Shown: in pieces, positions 35,372-44,843 of the stretch | Layout of the letters: the number at the start of each line of letters is the position of its first letter | Numbering within the stretch: position 1 is the stretch's first letter | Source: Spirochaeta thermophila DSM 6192 | Lineage (GTDB): Bacteria > Spirochaetota > Spirochaetia > Winmispirales > Winmispiraceae | Direction: 5' to 3' | NCBI RefSeq assembly: GCF_000147075.1 | Contig: NC_014484.1 | Coordinates: 2,249,501 to 2,313,500 of the forward strand | Length of the DNA stretch: 64,000 nt | Notes under the pieces: generated by a model | Databases searched by the model: none | What the model was told of the DNA's origin: nothing | The model's input: only the letters and a program-made list of their open reading frames with translations | Position numbers and translations under genes: made by a program

Positions 35372-36751
35372 ATGGACTACCGTATCGAGACCGATACCAT
35401 GGGAGAGGTGAGGGTCCCCGCCTCGGCCTACTGGGGGGCCCAGACCCAGCGTTCGCTCGAGAACTTCCCCATAGGGGAGGAGTCCTTCCCTCCCCTCTTC
35501 ATCAGGGCCTATGCGCACATAAAGAAGGCGGCTGCTCGGGCCAACCAGGCCCTGGGCGTGCTGGAGCCTCCCCTCGCCGGGGCCATCTCCAAGGCCTGCG
35601 ACGAGATCATCCAGGGGAAGTGGGAAGACCAGTTCCCCCTCAAGGTGTGGCAGACAGGGAGCGGCACCCAGACCAATATGAACCTCAACGAGGTCATCGC
35701 CAACAGGGCGAACGAGATCCTCGGCGCCCCCCGGGGTTCCAAGACCCCCGTACACCCCAACGATCACGTGAACAGGTCCCAGTCCTCCAACGACACTTTC
35801 CCCGCGGCCATGCACCTCTCCACCCTCATGGCCCTCAACGAGCAGCTCTACCCTGCACTCGACGCCCTTCTCACCACCCTTTCCCAGAAGGTAGAGGCCT
35901 TCAAGGAGGTGGTGAAGGTTGGGAGAACCCATCTGCAGGACGCGGTGCCGCTCACCCTGGGGCAGGAGTTTTCGGGGTATCTCCATCAGGTGAGGAGCGC
36001 GCGCGAGGCCCTCTCTGCCGCGGCCGAGGAACTGTGCGAGCTCCCCCTGGGAGGCACGGCGGTGGGAACAGGCCTCAATGCGCCGGAGGGGTTTGCAGAG
36101 AAGGCCTGTGCCTACCTGCGGGAGCAGACCCACCTCCTGGTGAGACCTGCGCGTAACCGGTACGCCCTCATCGCGGCCCACGACATCTTCGCCTCGCTCG
36201 CAGGCTCACTCTCCCGTCTCTCCGCTGCCCTCTACAAGCTCGCCTCGGACATCAGGCTCATGGGGTCCGGCCCCCGTTGTGGGATCGGCGAGCTCATCCT
36301 GCCCGCCAACGAACCGGGTAGTTCCATCATGCCCGGCAAGGTCAATCCCACCCAGGCAGAAGCCCTCACCATGGTGTGCTTCCAGGTGATGGGCCTCTCC
36401 CAGGCCGTCACCTTTGCCTGCTCCCAAGGCCACCTCGAACTCAACACCTACAAGCCCCTCATCATCCACGACATCCTCCTCTCGATCCGCCTCCTCTCCG
36501 AGGCGATGGAGAGCTTCAGGATCCGGTGTCTTGAAGGCGTGCGGCCGGATACCCGGCGCATCCAGGAGTATCTCGAGAAGACCCTCATGCTGGTCACCGT
36601 CCTCACCCCGCACATAGGGTACGAGCGGGCCGCGCAGGTGGCGAAAAAGGCCTACGAAGAGGGAAAGACCCTCAGGCAAGCCGCCCGCGAGCTGGGGTAC
36701 CTCACCGAGGAGGAGTTCGACCGGCTCGTGGACCCCAAGGGGATGGTGTAA
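35372..36751 (+). CDS. fumC: Fumarate hydratase class II
   Basis: Interconverts fumarate and malate without an iron-sulfur cluster. The protein has 459 residues. The superfamily signature GSSIMPGKVNPTQ is intact, as is the opening GEVRVPASAYWGAQTQRS. An aspartase is the main alternative, but the GRTHLQDAVPLTLGQEFSG stretch reads like fumarase. There is no Shine-Dalgarno sequence; TACACT (35360-35365) ends 6 nt before the ATG, suggesting a leaderless mRNA. Confidence 0.93.
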   Translation: MDYRIETDTMGEVRVPASAYWGAQTQRSLENFPIGEESFPPLFIRAYAHIKKAAARANQALGVLEPPLAGAISKACDEIIQGKWEDQFPLKVWQTGSGTQTNMNLNEVIANRANEILGAPRGSKTPVHPNDHVNRSQSSNDTFPAAMHLSTLMALNEQLYPALDALLTTLSQKVEAFKEVVKVGRTHLQDAVPLTLGQEFSGYLHQVRSAREALSAAAEELCELPLGGTAVGTGLNAPEGFAEKACAYLREQTHLLVRPARNRYALIAAHDIFASLAGSLSRLSAALYKLASDIRLMGSGPRCGIGELILPANEPGSSIMPGKVNPTQAEALTMVCFQVMGLSQAVTFACSQGHLELNTYKPLIIHDILLSIRLLSEAMESFRIRCLEGVRPDTRRIQEYLEKTLMLVTVLTPHIGYERAAQVAKKAYEEGKTLRQAARELGYLTEEEFDRLVDPKGMV

Positions 36752-36807
36752 CTTCCAAAAACTCTAGAACGTCTAAAATCTCTAACTATATATTTCAGAA
36801 ACAATTA
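36752..36807. other. Short AT-rich spacer between fumC and the first insertion sequence
   Basis: Contains two imperfect direct copies of a short motif (AACTCTAGAACGTCT, then AAATCTCTAACT). I see no gene, and no clear fumC terminator. Confidence 0.4.
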
Positions 36808-37007
36808 GAGCCTTTTGCGCTGTTTTCACGCAACGATAGGTAAAGGAATTACAAGCGGGTGGGGATTTATGTTACCCCAAAAACACGGTCTACAGGTGCG
36901 ATAGAAGGGGAAAAAGAGGTCGGAGTTGAAAAAGTGACCCCAAAAAAGAGGGCCCCCCGGTTTTTCCATGATAGAATCATGGTAGCAAAAGACCGACGGA
37001 GGGGCCC

Positions 37008-38331
37008 ATGGCACGTATAGCACAGAAATCACTTTTTTGCTGGCACGATGTAGAAGAATTGGGGGATTTACATCGGCTTCGGCTGGTGTTGGAGAACCTG
37101 CCGGATGAGGAACTGATGCAGCAGCTTGAACAGAGGCGAGGGAGAGGCCGGAATGAGTATCCGGTACGGGCGATGTGGAACTCGCTCGTTGCGGGGATCG
37201 TGTTTCAGCACCCGAGCATCGAGCAGCTACGCCGGGAGCTCTTGCGGAACGGGCAGTTGAGGGACCTGTGTGGATTTGATCCTACCCGGGGAAGCGATGC
37301 GGTACCCAGTGCCAGCGCGTACAGCCGGTTTCTTTCCACCTTGAGGAAGCGGACGATCCGAACGGCACTGGTGAAGGTGTGTACAGCCCTGGTGGATCAG
37401 TGCTACCGGGAGCTGCCTGGATTCGGGCGGCGGCTGGGAGCCGATGGGAAGGGGATAGCAAGTGTTGCCCGTCGAAGGGGGAAGGGTGCCGGAGACCGGC
37501 GAGGGGAGCACGATGCGGACTGGGGGGTGTCATGAGTATGTGTATCAGAATGAACGGGGGGAGGTGCAGAAGTCGGTAAAGAAATGGTTTGGGTTTACGG
37601 TGCACCTCCTTGCGGATACAGAGTATGAACTGCCGGTGGCCTTTACGGTGAGTCGGGCCTCAAAGCACGAGGTGCCGGTGATGCGAAAGCTGATTCGGTC
37701 CCTGGATCGCCATCGGCCGCATATACTCAAGGCGGCAGAAGTGTTCACGGCCGACCGGGGCTATGATGATGGCACGTTGATAGATCTGTTGTGGCACGAG
37801 CACCGGATCAAACCGGTCATCGATATTCGTAATGCATGGAAAGATGGAGAGGAGACGAAGCTGGTGGCAGGGACACCGAACGTGGTGTATGACTACCAGG
37901 GGACGGTGAGTTGTGTCTGTATGGCCACGGGGACGCAGCGGGAGATGGCCTACCGGGGGTTTGAAGAAAAGCGGGGAACGTTGAAGTACGGCTGTCCTGC
38001 GGTGCACTATGGGTATGAGTGTGCAGGCAAAGCCTCCTGTCCCCTGGCCTCCTGTATCCGGATCCCCCTCTCCACGGACCGCAGAGTCTTCACGCCTATC
38101 GCCCGATCTTCGTATCGGTGGAAGCGGGAGTATGCCAAGCGAACGGCCTTGGAGCGGATCCACAGCCGGCTGGATCGAAGCTTTAGCCTGGAACTCCACA
38201 CGATCCGGGGGCAGGAGAAACTCTCGGTTCACCTTACGCTGGTGTTCTCTGTCATGAGTGCCCTTGCCCTGGGACGAGTGCGAGAGAACCAGCCGAACCA
38301 GATGCGCTCCCTGGTCAGGCCTGCGGCCTAA
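37008..38331 (+). pseudogene. DDE transposase (IS4/IS5 superfamily), frameshifted
   Basis: The N-terminal part (37008-37535) ends shortly after DADWGV. The rest (to 38331) continues in another frame with the expected next segment, KKWFGFTVHLLADTEYELP. The change of frame falls at a run of six G (37522-37527), as if one G were gained. Catalytic positions are split: first Asp in GADGKG, second in TADRGYDDG and Glu in RTALERIHSRLDRSF. About 440 residues in total would be normal. Programmed slippage on the G run cannot be excluded. Confidence 0.82.
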
Positions 38332-38569
38332 CGAGCGGTCTTACCGAAACCGATCCCCAGCATCCACTTTCCCTTGAGGAATCCTGAGGGCAGGTGTGTC
38401 CGGTTTGAATACAGAACCGCCGTGCTGGAGAGAACGCGAGTGAACCATCGTGCATATTGTACCGTTCTGAGCACTATTCCGGATAAGAATACGGTAACGG
38501 TGACACCCTAAGCAGGCATTACAGAGCCTTGTCGCCCAGGATTCCCGTTGGCTTACTAAAAAAAGCAGT
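38332..38569. other. Non-coding right part of the first insertion sequence
   Basis: About 240 bp between the transposase stop and the right inverted repeat. I find no gene or RNA in it. It includes a small repeat of GGTAACGGTGAC type and a run of A before the inverted repeat. Confidence 0.4.
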
Positions 38570-38584
38570 ACAGCCCAAAAGGCT

Positions 38585-38593
38585 CGCAAAAGG
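38585..38593. repeat. Left target-site duplication of the IS256-type element
   Basis: CGCAAAAGG, identical to 39933-39941. IS256-family elements typically make 8-9 bp duplications. Confidence 0.75.
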
Positions 38594-39932
38594 GGCCTGT
38601 AACATCGAGTGTTGAAAAACGCGGGAAAAAAAGATAAGGGGTATCTCCCACCACCCTAATCCTTTATTTCAAGGAGGAGATACCCCATGAAGCGCGGCAA
38701 GACACGCGCACTGACTGAGACACAGTATACCCTCTCTGGCCTCATGAAGCAAGTGGAGGCCCAACTCCGGGAGGAGGTACGCCACACCTACAAGACGTAC
38801 CTGGAGCACCTCCTTGAGGCACTGAGAGAGGAGGCAGTAGGGCGACCGCGATATGCACGAGGGGAGGCTGAGAAGCCACCGTACTACCGGTACGGCTACA
38901 GGAAGTGGAAGAGTGTGCAGACCCCATGGGGGCCGATCGAGGAGGTACGCGTGCCCCGGATCCGCACCGGCGGGGGGAAGGAGGTGAAGTTGGTCGCCTA
39001 TGAGCAGAGGCTCGTGGCCCTCACCGAGCAGCTCCTCCTTGGGTATGTGGGAGGGATGAGCGCGCGGAGATATGCCATCCTGTTACGGGAGTGAGGGATA
39101 GGCGAGGCCCACCCTCAGACGATCTTACGGATCATAAAGCGTCTTCGTGAGGAGAAGGAGCGGTGGCGGAGGCGGCCGCTTAGTGGGGTGAAGGCGCTCG
39201 TGCTGGATGGGGTGTGGGGAAAGCTGAGGGGAAAAGGGAGGAGGGGGCTGGTGGTCTTGAGTGCCGTGGGGGTGAAGGAGGACGGGTCTCATGAGCTCCT
39301 CGACTGGGTCGTTGCGGAGCGGGAGGAGCGAGCGAGCTACGAGCGACTGCTTACCAGGCTCTATGAGCGGGGGCTTCATGAGGTGGAGCTGGTGGTGGCC
39401 GATGAGGCTGAGGGGATCTGGCAGGCCGTGGAGACGGTGTATCCTGAGGCGAAGAAGCAGGTATGCCTCTGGCACCTTGAGCGGACCCTTGAGCGGACGC
39501 TCCTCAATGAACTGAGAGGTAAGGAGAAGAGGCACGTACAGGAGATGCGGCGGGCATTTCGGGATGCCTACCGGAAGCTTTTGGCGGCACGAGAGAAGGA
39601 GGAGGCGGAGAAGGCCCTTGAGGGGTTCTGGAAGGAGTGGGGAGCCCGTGCGCCGCGGATGAGTGCCGCACTCCTGTGGCGGAAGGACCGACTGTTCTCC
39701 TATCTGGAGCTGCCCTATGAGTGGAAGGAGAAGGTGAGGACGAACGCCCTTGTGGAGAACCTCTTTCGGCACATGAGGACATTTCTTCGACGGTATCCTG
39801 GGTATATGAGCCGTGCCCATGCGGATGAGGCGGTAGGCCTCTACGTGGTGGGCATGCAGATACACACGCAGTGTGGGAGACGCACCCCTTATCAGCTCCA
39901 GCTCAATTTCAACACTCCTCCTTGACAGTGCC
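38594..39932 (+). mobile_element. IS256-family insertion sequence, transposase interrupted by a stop codon
   Basis: A 1339-bp element, a normal IS256 size, flanked by 9-bp direct repeats. The ends are imperfect inverted repeats: the left begins GGCCTGTAACATCGAGTG and the right, read inward, begins GGCACTGTCAAGGAGGAG; both contain GAGTGTTGAAA about 13-17 bp in. It carries one mutator-type transposase gene. It is inserted at or next to the right end of the first insertion sequence, so it is the younger of the two. Confidence 0.8.
38687..39925 (+). pseudogene. IS256-family (mutator type) transposase with internal TGA
   Basis: One reading frame of about 412 codons broken only by TGA at 39092-39094. 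The N-terminal part has the zinc-finger-like PYYRYGYRKWKSVQTPWGPI region. After the stop the same frame continues with the DDE core: VLDGVWG, the VVADEAEGIWQAV segment, the C-x2-H-type VCLWHLERT, and Glu near TNALVENLFRHM. A strong ribosome site (AAGGAGGAG) precedes the start. A single nonsense mutation is the simplest reading. Confidence 0.85.
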
Positions 39933-39941
39933 CGCAAAAGG
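39933..39941. repeat. Right target-site duplication of the IS256-type element
   Basis: CGCAAAAGG, matching 38585-38593. Confidence 0.75.
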
Positions 39942-39947
39942 CTCTGC

Positions 39948-39976
39948 TTGACTTCTTCTTCAAGAATCGATAAAAT
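39948..39976 (+). promoter_or_regulatory. Promoter of the outer-membrane protein gene
   Basis: TTGACT (39948-39953) and TAAAAT (39971-39976) are 17 nt apart. The -35 box begins only 6 bp after the insertion-sequence target duplication, so any control site further upstream has been displaced. Confidence 0.6.
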
Positions 39977-40028
39977 ATATATGTTAAGTATTCTCCACTT
40001 TCATTTCATTATTAAAAGGAGGTTGTAC

Positions 40029-41753
40029 ATGAAACGAAACGTATGCTTCGTACTGTTAGCCCTTATTCTAGTAAGTGGTTCTCTCTTCGCCCAGGAGAGG
40101 CTGCCCTTCTTCTCCTCCTTCGAGTCCTCTTTTAGCTTTGGCCTCTTTACCAACGAGATCGACGCTGCCTTCGACGCGAATGATCTGCGGAACGACCCCG
40201 GGATACAAGACCTCAATCGATCGTACATCTTCGCAGGACTTGCAAATCCCTATTGGTTGCAAACACTGGATTCTGCCAGTGCAGCCTTCATCGTAGGCGG
40301 ATACCTCCACCCTCTCGGCCTCTCTGCGGGGCTCGAGTTCTTCTCGGACCCCGAGATCTCTACCAGGGAGAACGGCACCACGGCAAATACTGCCACCAAA
40401 CCCGTCACGTCTGGGACTAAAACCACCAACTATACCTACGTCACCGACCAAACCGAAACGACCTACTCTGCGCTTCAAAAGGAAGACATCTCTCTCACGT
40501 TGGGCGGGCTCAAGAAGATGGGACCAATGGTACTAGCGGCGGCCTTGAATTTTGCGTTCGAAAGCGGTCGCTCCTTTGGAACAGCAGACAATTACGCCGA
40601 CCAAAACTATACGCAGACCACCACCTACTATAATGACATCGCTGGTGCAGCAGAAGCACCCAAGATGGAGGAGGACTACAAGGAGACAACGACATACACG
40701 GCTCCCAGCACTTACACGAATCTCTCGGTCATGGTCCCCTTCTTTATGCCCTTGGGAGGTCCCATAAAGGGCATCGGTGCCTCGGTGCGGCTCAGCTGGG
40801 AAAATTACAACTACTCCACGAGTTACAAAACAGAAATGACCACTCCCAAGTACACCGATCCCGGAGGCTCCTTCGTATTCCACGACGACTTCACTGAGGA
40901 CGTACTCAACGCGCTTGAACTCGGCATCGACTCCACCCTCTCCCTCCAGCCCCTCCTCGGAAGCGATCCAAAGAACAGGCTGGATGTGACCCTCTCCCTC
41001 GATACGCGGCTTCCCCTGCCCGGGAAGTATACAGAACAGGATGTGGACAAGGATGTGGATCCCAATATCGGGAGTCTCGCCACCATCAACAGCTACACCC
41101 AGACCGACCTCACTACGGAGCGGGCGGGGATATTCAAATACGGCCTCGATATAGGAGCGAACCACCCACTCTACTTCCCATTCGGAGACTGGGCGGAGCT
41201 GGCCCTCAATCCAGGAATCGGACTGGGGCTACGGTACTGGCCTTCAAGTGATTACTACTCGAAATCCTCCGAACAGACGGTAAAGAATGACGGAAACAAC
41301 GACGGGGACTTCAACGATGCTGTAGACAGCGTGACTACCACGACTACCACTTACTACAACAACAACGACGGGGATCCGGTGGAGATCTCCTTCCCTGTGA
41401 GCCTCGTTACGGCCTTCAAGTGGAAGCAGAAGGAGTGGATTTTCGGCGTCACCCTGGCAAGTGGGATGTTCATGACCCCCACCATCTCCTTCGAGTCGGA
41501 CAAACGATATACTTATGAAAGGAAAGTGGTTGTCAAGGATGGGACAGGTATGACCACGAGCGAAACCATCACCACGAAGGTAGAAGGCGCCTACGGCACC
41601 TCCCGAACCACGGCGGACTGGTCGTTTGGTATCCAAAACAGCTTCATCCTCAACTTCTACCTGCCTGACAACATCCGGCTGGACGTGCTGGTCAGCAGCA
41701 ACCTCTTCGACTTCGGATCACTCTTCATCCAGGCCATCATCCCGCTTCCGTAA
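40029..41753 (+). CDS. Probable outer-membrane beta-barrel protein, function unknown
   Basis: Exported protein of 574 residues with a clear signal peptide (cleavage after SGSLFA, about residue 21). The rest has no hydrophobic helix but many alternating amphipathic strands with Tyr and Thr-rich loops, as expected of a beta barrel. Loops contain Asp/Asn/Gly-rich stretches (NDGNNDGDFNDAVD near residue 420, NNDGDPVE near 447) that resemble Ca-binding loops. Codon use and base composition are less GC-rich than in neighbours. The ATG follows AAAGGAGG. I do not recognise a family. Confidence 0.75.
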   Translation: MKRNVCFVLLALILVSGSLFAQERLPFFSSFESSFSFGLFTNEIDAAFDANDLRNDPGIQDLNRSYIFAGLANPYWLQTLDSASAAFIVGGYLHPLGLSAGLEFFSDPEISTRENGTTANTATKPVTSGTKTTNYTYVTDQTETTYSALQKEDISLTLGGLKKMGPMVLAAALNFAFESGRSFGTADNYADQNYTQTTTYYNDIAGAAEAPKMEEDYKETTTYTAPSTYTNLSVMVPFFMPLGGPIKGIGASVRLSWENYNYSTSYKTEMTTPKYTDPGGSFVFHDDFTEDVLNALELGIDSTLSLQPLLGSDPKNRLDVTLSLDTRLPLPGKYTEQDVDKDVDPNIGSLATINSYTQTDLTTERAGIFKYGLDIGANHPLYFPFGDWAELALNPGIGLGLRYWPSSDYYSKSSEQTVKNDGNNDGDFNDAVDSVTTTTTTYYNNNDGDPVEISFPVSLVTAFKWKQKEWIFGVTLASGMFMTPTISFESDKRYTYERKVVVKDGTGMTTSETITTKVEGAYGTSRTTADWSFGIQNSFILNFYLPDNIRLDVLVSSNLFDFGSLFIQAIIPLP

Positions 41754-41775
41754 GTAGGTTCTCTTCTTGCACATA

Positions 41776-41804
41776 AGAGGCCCGGCACCTGGCGCCGGGC
41801 CTCT
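41776..41804. terminator. Terminator between the membrane-protein gene and acnA
   Basis: Perfect 11-bp stem AGAGGCCCGGC/GCCGGGCCTCT with a 7-nt loop and CTTTGTCTT after it. It can serve both convergent genes. Confidence 0.8.
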
Positions 41805-41832
41805 CTTTGTCTTCGCCACCTATGCGATACAG

Positions 41833-44448
41833 TTATCCCCCCAGCTTCCCCAGTACGTACGGCAGGAGGCCACCTGCGGCGAGGTAGGCGACCTCCACCT
41901 GGGAGAAGACCTGGGCCTCGGCCTCGAACCTCGCCACCTCGCGTCCGTCTCTCTCTGCCCTCACCAGGCACCGCTTCCGGGGAGTGAGCGCGCCTATCTC
42001 TATGGTGAGCTCCTCCTCGCCGGTGAGCCCGAGCTCCTCGGCCGACTTCCCCTCGGGGAAGCAGAGCGGGAGCACCCCCATCCCCACGAGGTTGCTCCTG
42101 TGTATGCGCTCGAACGACCGGGCGAGGACAGCCCTCACGCCGAGCAGGCGCGTGCCCTTCGCTGCCCAGTCGCGGGAGGAACCGGTACCATACTCCCGTC
42201 CTCCGAGCACGACGAGCGGCACCCCCCTTCGTCGGTACTCCATCGCGGCATCGTAGATGAAGGACTGCGTCCGCTCGGGGAAGAGGAGGGTGTAGCCGCC
42301 CGGTACATCGGGGGTGAGCCTGTTCTTCAAGCGGATGTTGGCAAAGGTGCCGCGCATCATCACCTCGTGGTTCCCCCTGCGGGATCCGTAGGAATTGAAC
42401 TCCTCGGGCCGCACCCCGAGTTCCTGGAGGTACCGGCCTGCAGGGTAGTCGGGAGGGATCGCCCCTGCGGGGGAGATGTGATCGGTGGTCACGGAATCAC
42501 CGAAGAACCCGAGGACACGGGCCCGCTCGATCCTCTCGGGAAGCCCCTCCAGTTCAAAGAAAGGCGGCTTTCTGATGTAGGTCGAGGCCTCGTCCCATGA
42601 GAACAGGATCCCCTCCCCTCCCTCGAGTCCCCGCCACCGTTCATCGCCCTCGAAGATCCCTGCGTAGCGCCTCTCGAAGTCCTCACCTATGACCACCTCT
42701 TCCACCAGACGTGCGATCTCCTCAGGGGAGGGGAGGAGTTCGTGCAGGAAGACGTCCCGTCCCTCCCTGTCCTTCCCCACCGGCTCCCTGGAGAGGTCCT
42801 TCATGACCGACCCTGCGAGGGCGTAGAGCACCACGTAGATCGGCGAGGCGAGTATGTTGAACCGCACCTTCTGGTGGATCCGCGCCTCGAAGTTGCGGTT
42901 CCCCGAGGCAACCGAGGCGAGGAGCAGGCCCTCGTCGGCCGCGCGCTCCAGGGCGGCAGGAAGCGGCCCGCTGTTTCCGATGCAGGTGGCACACCCGAAG
43001 GCCGCCACCGAGAACCCCAGCTCCTCCAACGCCCCCAACACCCCCGCACGCGCCAGGTAGTCCACCACCACCCGGGATCCCGGCGCGAGGCTCGTCTTCA
43101 CCCATCGCGGCACCCGCATCCCCCGTTCCACCGCACGCCTCGCCACCAACCCCGCCCCCAACATCACCGCCGGGTTGGACGTATTGGTGCACGAGGTGAT
43201 CGAGGCGATCGCCACCGCGCCATGCGGCACCAGGACCCGCTCCCCCCCGAGCTCCACCTCTCGCCCCTCTCCCTCTGCCCCGAGACGCCTGCACTCTTCC
43301 CCTACCCGTACCGGCACCTCCTCCCTCCTGAGCCGGTCCTGCGGCCGGTACGGCCCTGCGAGCGTGGGCTCCACCGTGGAGAGATCGAGCTCCAGGACAT
43401 CGGAGTACACAGGCTCCACCGAGGGATCGTACCAGAGCCCCACCTCCTTCAGGTAGGCCTCCGCCCTCGCCGCCGCCTCCTCACGCCCCGTCATCCGGAG
43501 AAAGGCCACCGTCCGCTCGTCGACCGGGAAGAACCCCATCGTGGCCCCGTACTCCGGTGCCATGTTGGCGATCGTCACCCTGTCCGGGACCGACAGCTGG
43601 GAAAGCGCAGGACCGAAGTACTCCACGAACTTCCCCACCACCCCCTTCTTCCGCAGGAGGTGCGTGAGGGTGAGCACCACGTCCGTGGCCGTCACCCCCT
43701 CAGGCATCCTCCCCACCAGCCGCACCCCGACCACCTCCGGGAGCGGCATCACGTAGGCCTCGCCCAGCATCACCGCCTCGGCCTCTATCCCCCCCACACC
43801 CCACCCCATCACCCCGAGCCCGTTCACCATGGTGGTGTGGGAGTCGGTCCCCACGAGCGAATCGGGATACCAGAGCACCATCCCATCCCGCACCTCCTCC
43901 CGCACCACCTGCGCGAGGTACTCCACGTTGATCTGGTGGCAGATCCCGGAATTGGGCGGCACCACCCTGAAGTTCGCCATACTCCTGCCCGCCCACTTGA
44001 GGAGCCGGTACCGCTCCCCGTTCCGCTCGTACTCCTTCTCCACATTCCGCTCGAGGGCATCCCTTCGTGCCCAGAAATCGAGCTGGACCGAGTGATCCAC
44101 CACCAGGTCCACCGGTATCTGCGGCGTCACCCGCGACGGATCGCCCCCCTTCTCGGCCACCGCATCCCGCATCACCGCCAGATCCACCACCGCCGGCACA
44201 CCGGTGAAGTCCTGCATGAGCACCCGGGCAGGGAAGTACGCCACCTCCGTGCCCACGTACCCCTGCCACGCTCCTACCCGAGCCGCCATCTCCTCCTCCA
44301 CCCGTCCCAGGGCCACACCCCTCGCCACATTCTCCAGGAGCACACGCATGCTGTAGGGCATCCGTTCGAGCCCCCCCTCGACCGGCAAGCCCCTCATATC
44401 CACCACGCGGACACGCCGGCCTCCGAGCATCCTCTCGACCAGGTCCAT
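41833..44448 (-). CDS. acnA: Aconitate hydratase, AcnA type
   Basis: Interconverts citrate and isocitrate with a [4Fe-4S] cluster. The protein has 871 residues. The cluster cysteines are in ITSCTNTSNP and GCATCIGNSG. The large domain carries VGTDSHTTMVNGLGVMGWGVGG and the swivelling C-terminal domain YGTGSSRDWAAKG. The ATG at 44448 with AAGGAG upstream is preferred; the open frame continues 35 codons further but without a ribosome site. The middle of the gene is rich in codons ending in G or C, giving long antisense open frames. Confidence 0.95.
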   Translation of the reverse strand: MDLVERMLGGRRVRVVDMRGLPVEGGLERMPYSMRVLLENVARGVALGRVEEEMAARVGAWQGYVGTEVAYFPARVLMQDFTGVPAVVDLAVMRDAVAEKGGDPSRVTPQIPVDLVVDHSVQLDFWARRDALERNVEKEYERNGERYRLLKWAGRSMANFRVVPPNSGICHQINVEYLAQVVREEVRDGMVLWYPDSLVGTDSHTTMVNGLGVMGWGVGGIEAEAVMLGEAYVMPLPEVVGVRLVGRMPEGVTATDVVLTLTHLLRKKGVVGKFVEYFGPALSQLSVPDRVTIANMAPEYGATMGFFPVDERTVAFLRMTGREEAAARAEAYLKEVGLWYDPSVEPVYSDVLELDLSTVEPTLAGPYRPQDRLRREEVPVRVGEECRRLGAEGEGREVELGGERVLVPHGAVAIASITSCTNTSNPAVMLGAGLVARRAVERGMRVPRWVKTSLAPGSRVVVDYLARAGVLGALEELGFSVAAFGCATCIGNSGPLPAALERAADEGLLLASVASGNRNFEARIHQKVRFNILASPIYVVLYALAGSVMKDLSREPVGKDREGRDVFLHELLPSPEEIARLVEEVVIGEDFERRYAGIFEGDERWRGLEGGEGILFSWDEASTYIRKPPFFELEGLPERIERARVLGFFGDSVTTDHISPAGAIPPDYPAGRYLQELGVRPEEFNSYGSRRGNHEVMMRGTFANIRLKNRLTPDVPGGYTLLFPERTQSFIYDAAMEYRRRGVPLVVLGGREYGTGSSRDWAAKGTRLLGVRAVLARSFERIHRSNLVGMGVLPLCFPEGKSAEELGLTGEEELTIEIGALTPRKRCLVRAERDGREVARFEAEAQVFSQVEVAYLAAGGLLPYVLGKLGG

Positions 44449-44551
44449 AGACACTCCTTTGGTACGTGATGAGGCCTCGCCACCCACGGCGAGTGCGTGG
44501 CTCAACCTTACCCGAAACCCGGCCTTCCTGTCCACGCCGCCCGCCACGCAC

Positions 44552-44576
44552 AAAAAAAGCTGCCCTGCCGGGCAGC
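44552..44576 (-). terminator. Terminator of tRNA-Val
   Basis: Minus strand: stem GCTGCCC/GGGCAGC with 4-nt loop, then seven T. Confidence 0.9.
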
Positions 44577-44577
44577 C

Positions 44578-44653
<76 letters not shown>

Positions 44654-44664
44654 CTTGAGTCGAG

Positions 44665-44693
44665 ATGATAGCACAATCTCCACGCTATGGCAA
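44665..44693 (-). promoter_or_regulatory. Promoter of tRNA-Val
   Basis: Minus strand: TTGCCA (44688-44693), 17 nt, TATCAT (44665-44670), ending 13 nt before the tRNA. Confidence 0.65.
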
Positions 44694-44757
44694 GCCCTTC
44701 GTCCTCCTTGGAAGCCTCCCGAGAACGAATCGCCCGCACCGCCCCTGGAGCCACAGC

Positions 44758-44805
44758 TTGCTTTTTTGCATCCTTATTATTATGATGAACTATGCATTTT
44801 GCATA
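44758..44805 (+). promoter_or_regulatory. Promoter and inverted repeat before the NtrC-type regulator gene
   Basis: TTGCTT (44758-44763) and TATGAT (44781-44786) are 17 nt apart. Right after the -10 box is the perfect inverted repeat TATGCA-TTT-TGCATA (44791-44805), overlapping the expected start site and suitable as an operator. Confidence 0.5.
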
Positions 44806-44843
44806 ACATCCATACATCGTGCATGGCAGAGAGGGGCGGACCA

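Larger units (their letters stand above)
36808..38585 (+). mobile_element. Insertion sequence with IS4/IS5-type DDE transposase, inactivated
   Basis: Bounded by a 16-bp inverted repeat matching at 15 positions: GAGCCTTTTGCGCTGT (36808-36823) and ACAGCCCAAAAGGCTC (38570-38585). Inside lies one frameshifted transposase gene, with about 180 bp before and 240 bp after it. The right boundary is not certain because an almost identical stretch (GCAAAAGGCTCT) recurs beyond the neighbouring IS256-type element. No target duplication is recognised. A 7-bp inverted repeat (CCATGAT-AGA-ATCATGG, 36966-36982) lies just before the transposase gene. Confidence 0.65.

Noticed and set aside
36890-37007. Terminal repeat of the first insertion sequence near GTGACCCCAAAAAAGAGGG
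   Set aside because: No matching inverted copy was found after the transposase; the outer 16-bp pair at 36808 and 38570 matches far better.
39092-39094. TGA in the IS256-type transposase read as selenocysteine or by stop-codon recoding
   Set aside because: No SECIS-like hairpin was seen right after it, transposases are not selenoproteins, and TGA is used as a normal stop elsewhere in the window (leuL, leuA).
42742-44469. 575-codon open frame antisense to acnA
   Set aside because: Shadow of acnA caused by strong codon bias; its protein is rich in His, Arg and Pro and has no recognisable fold.
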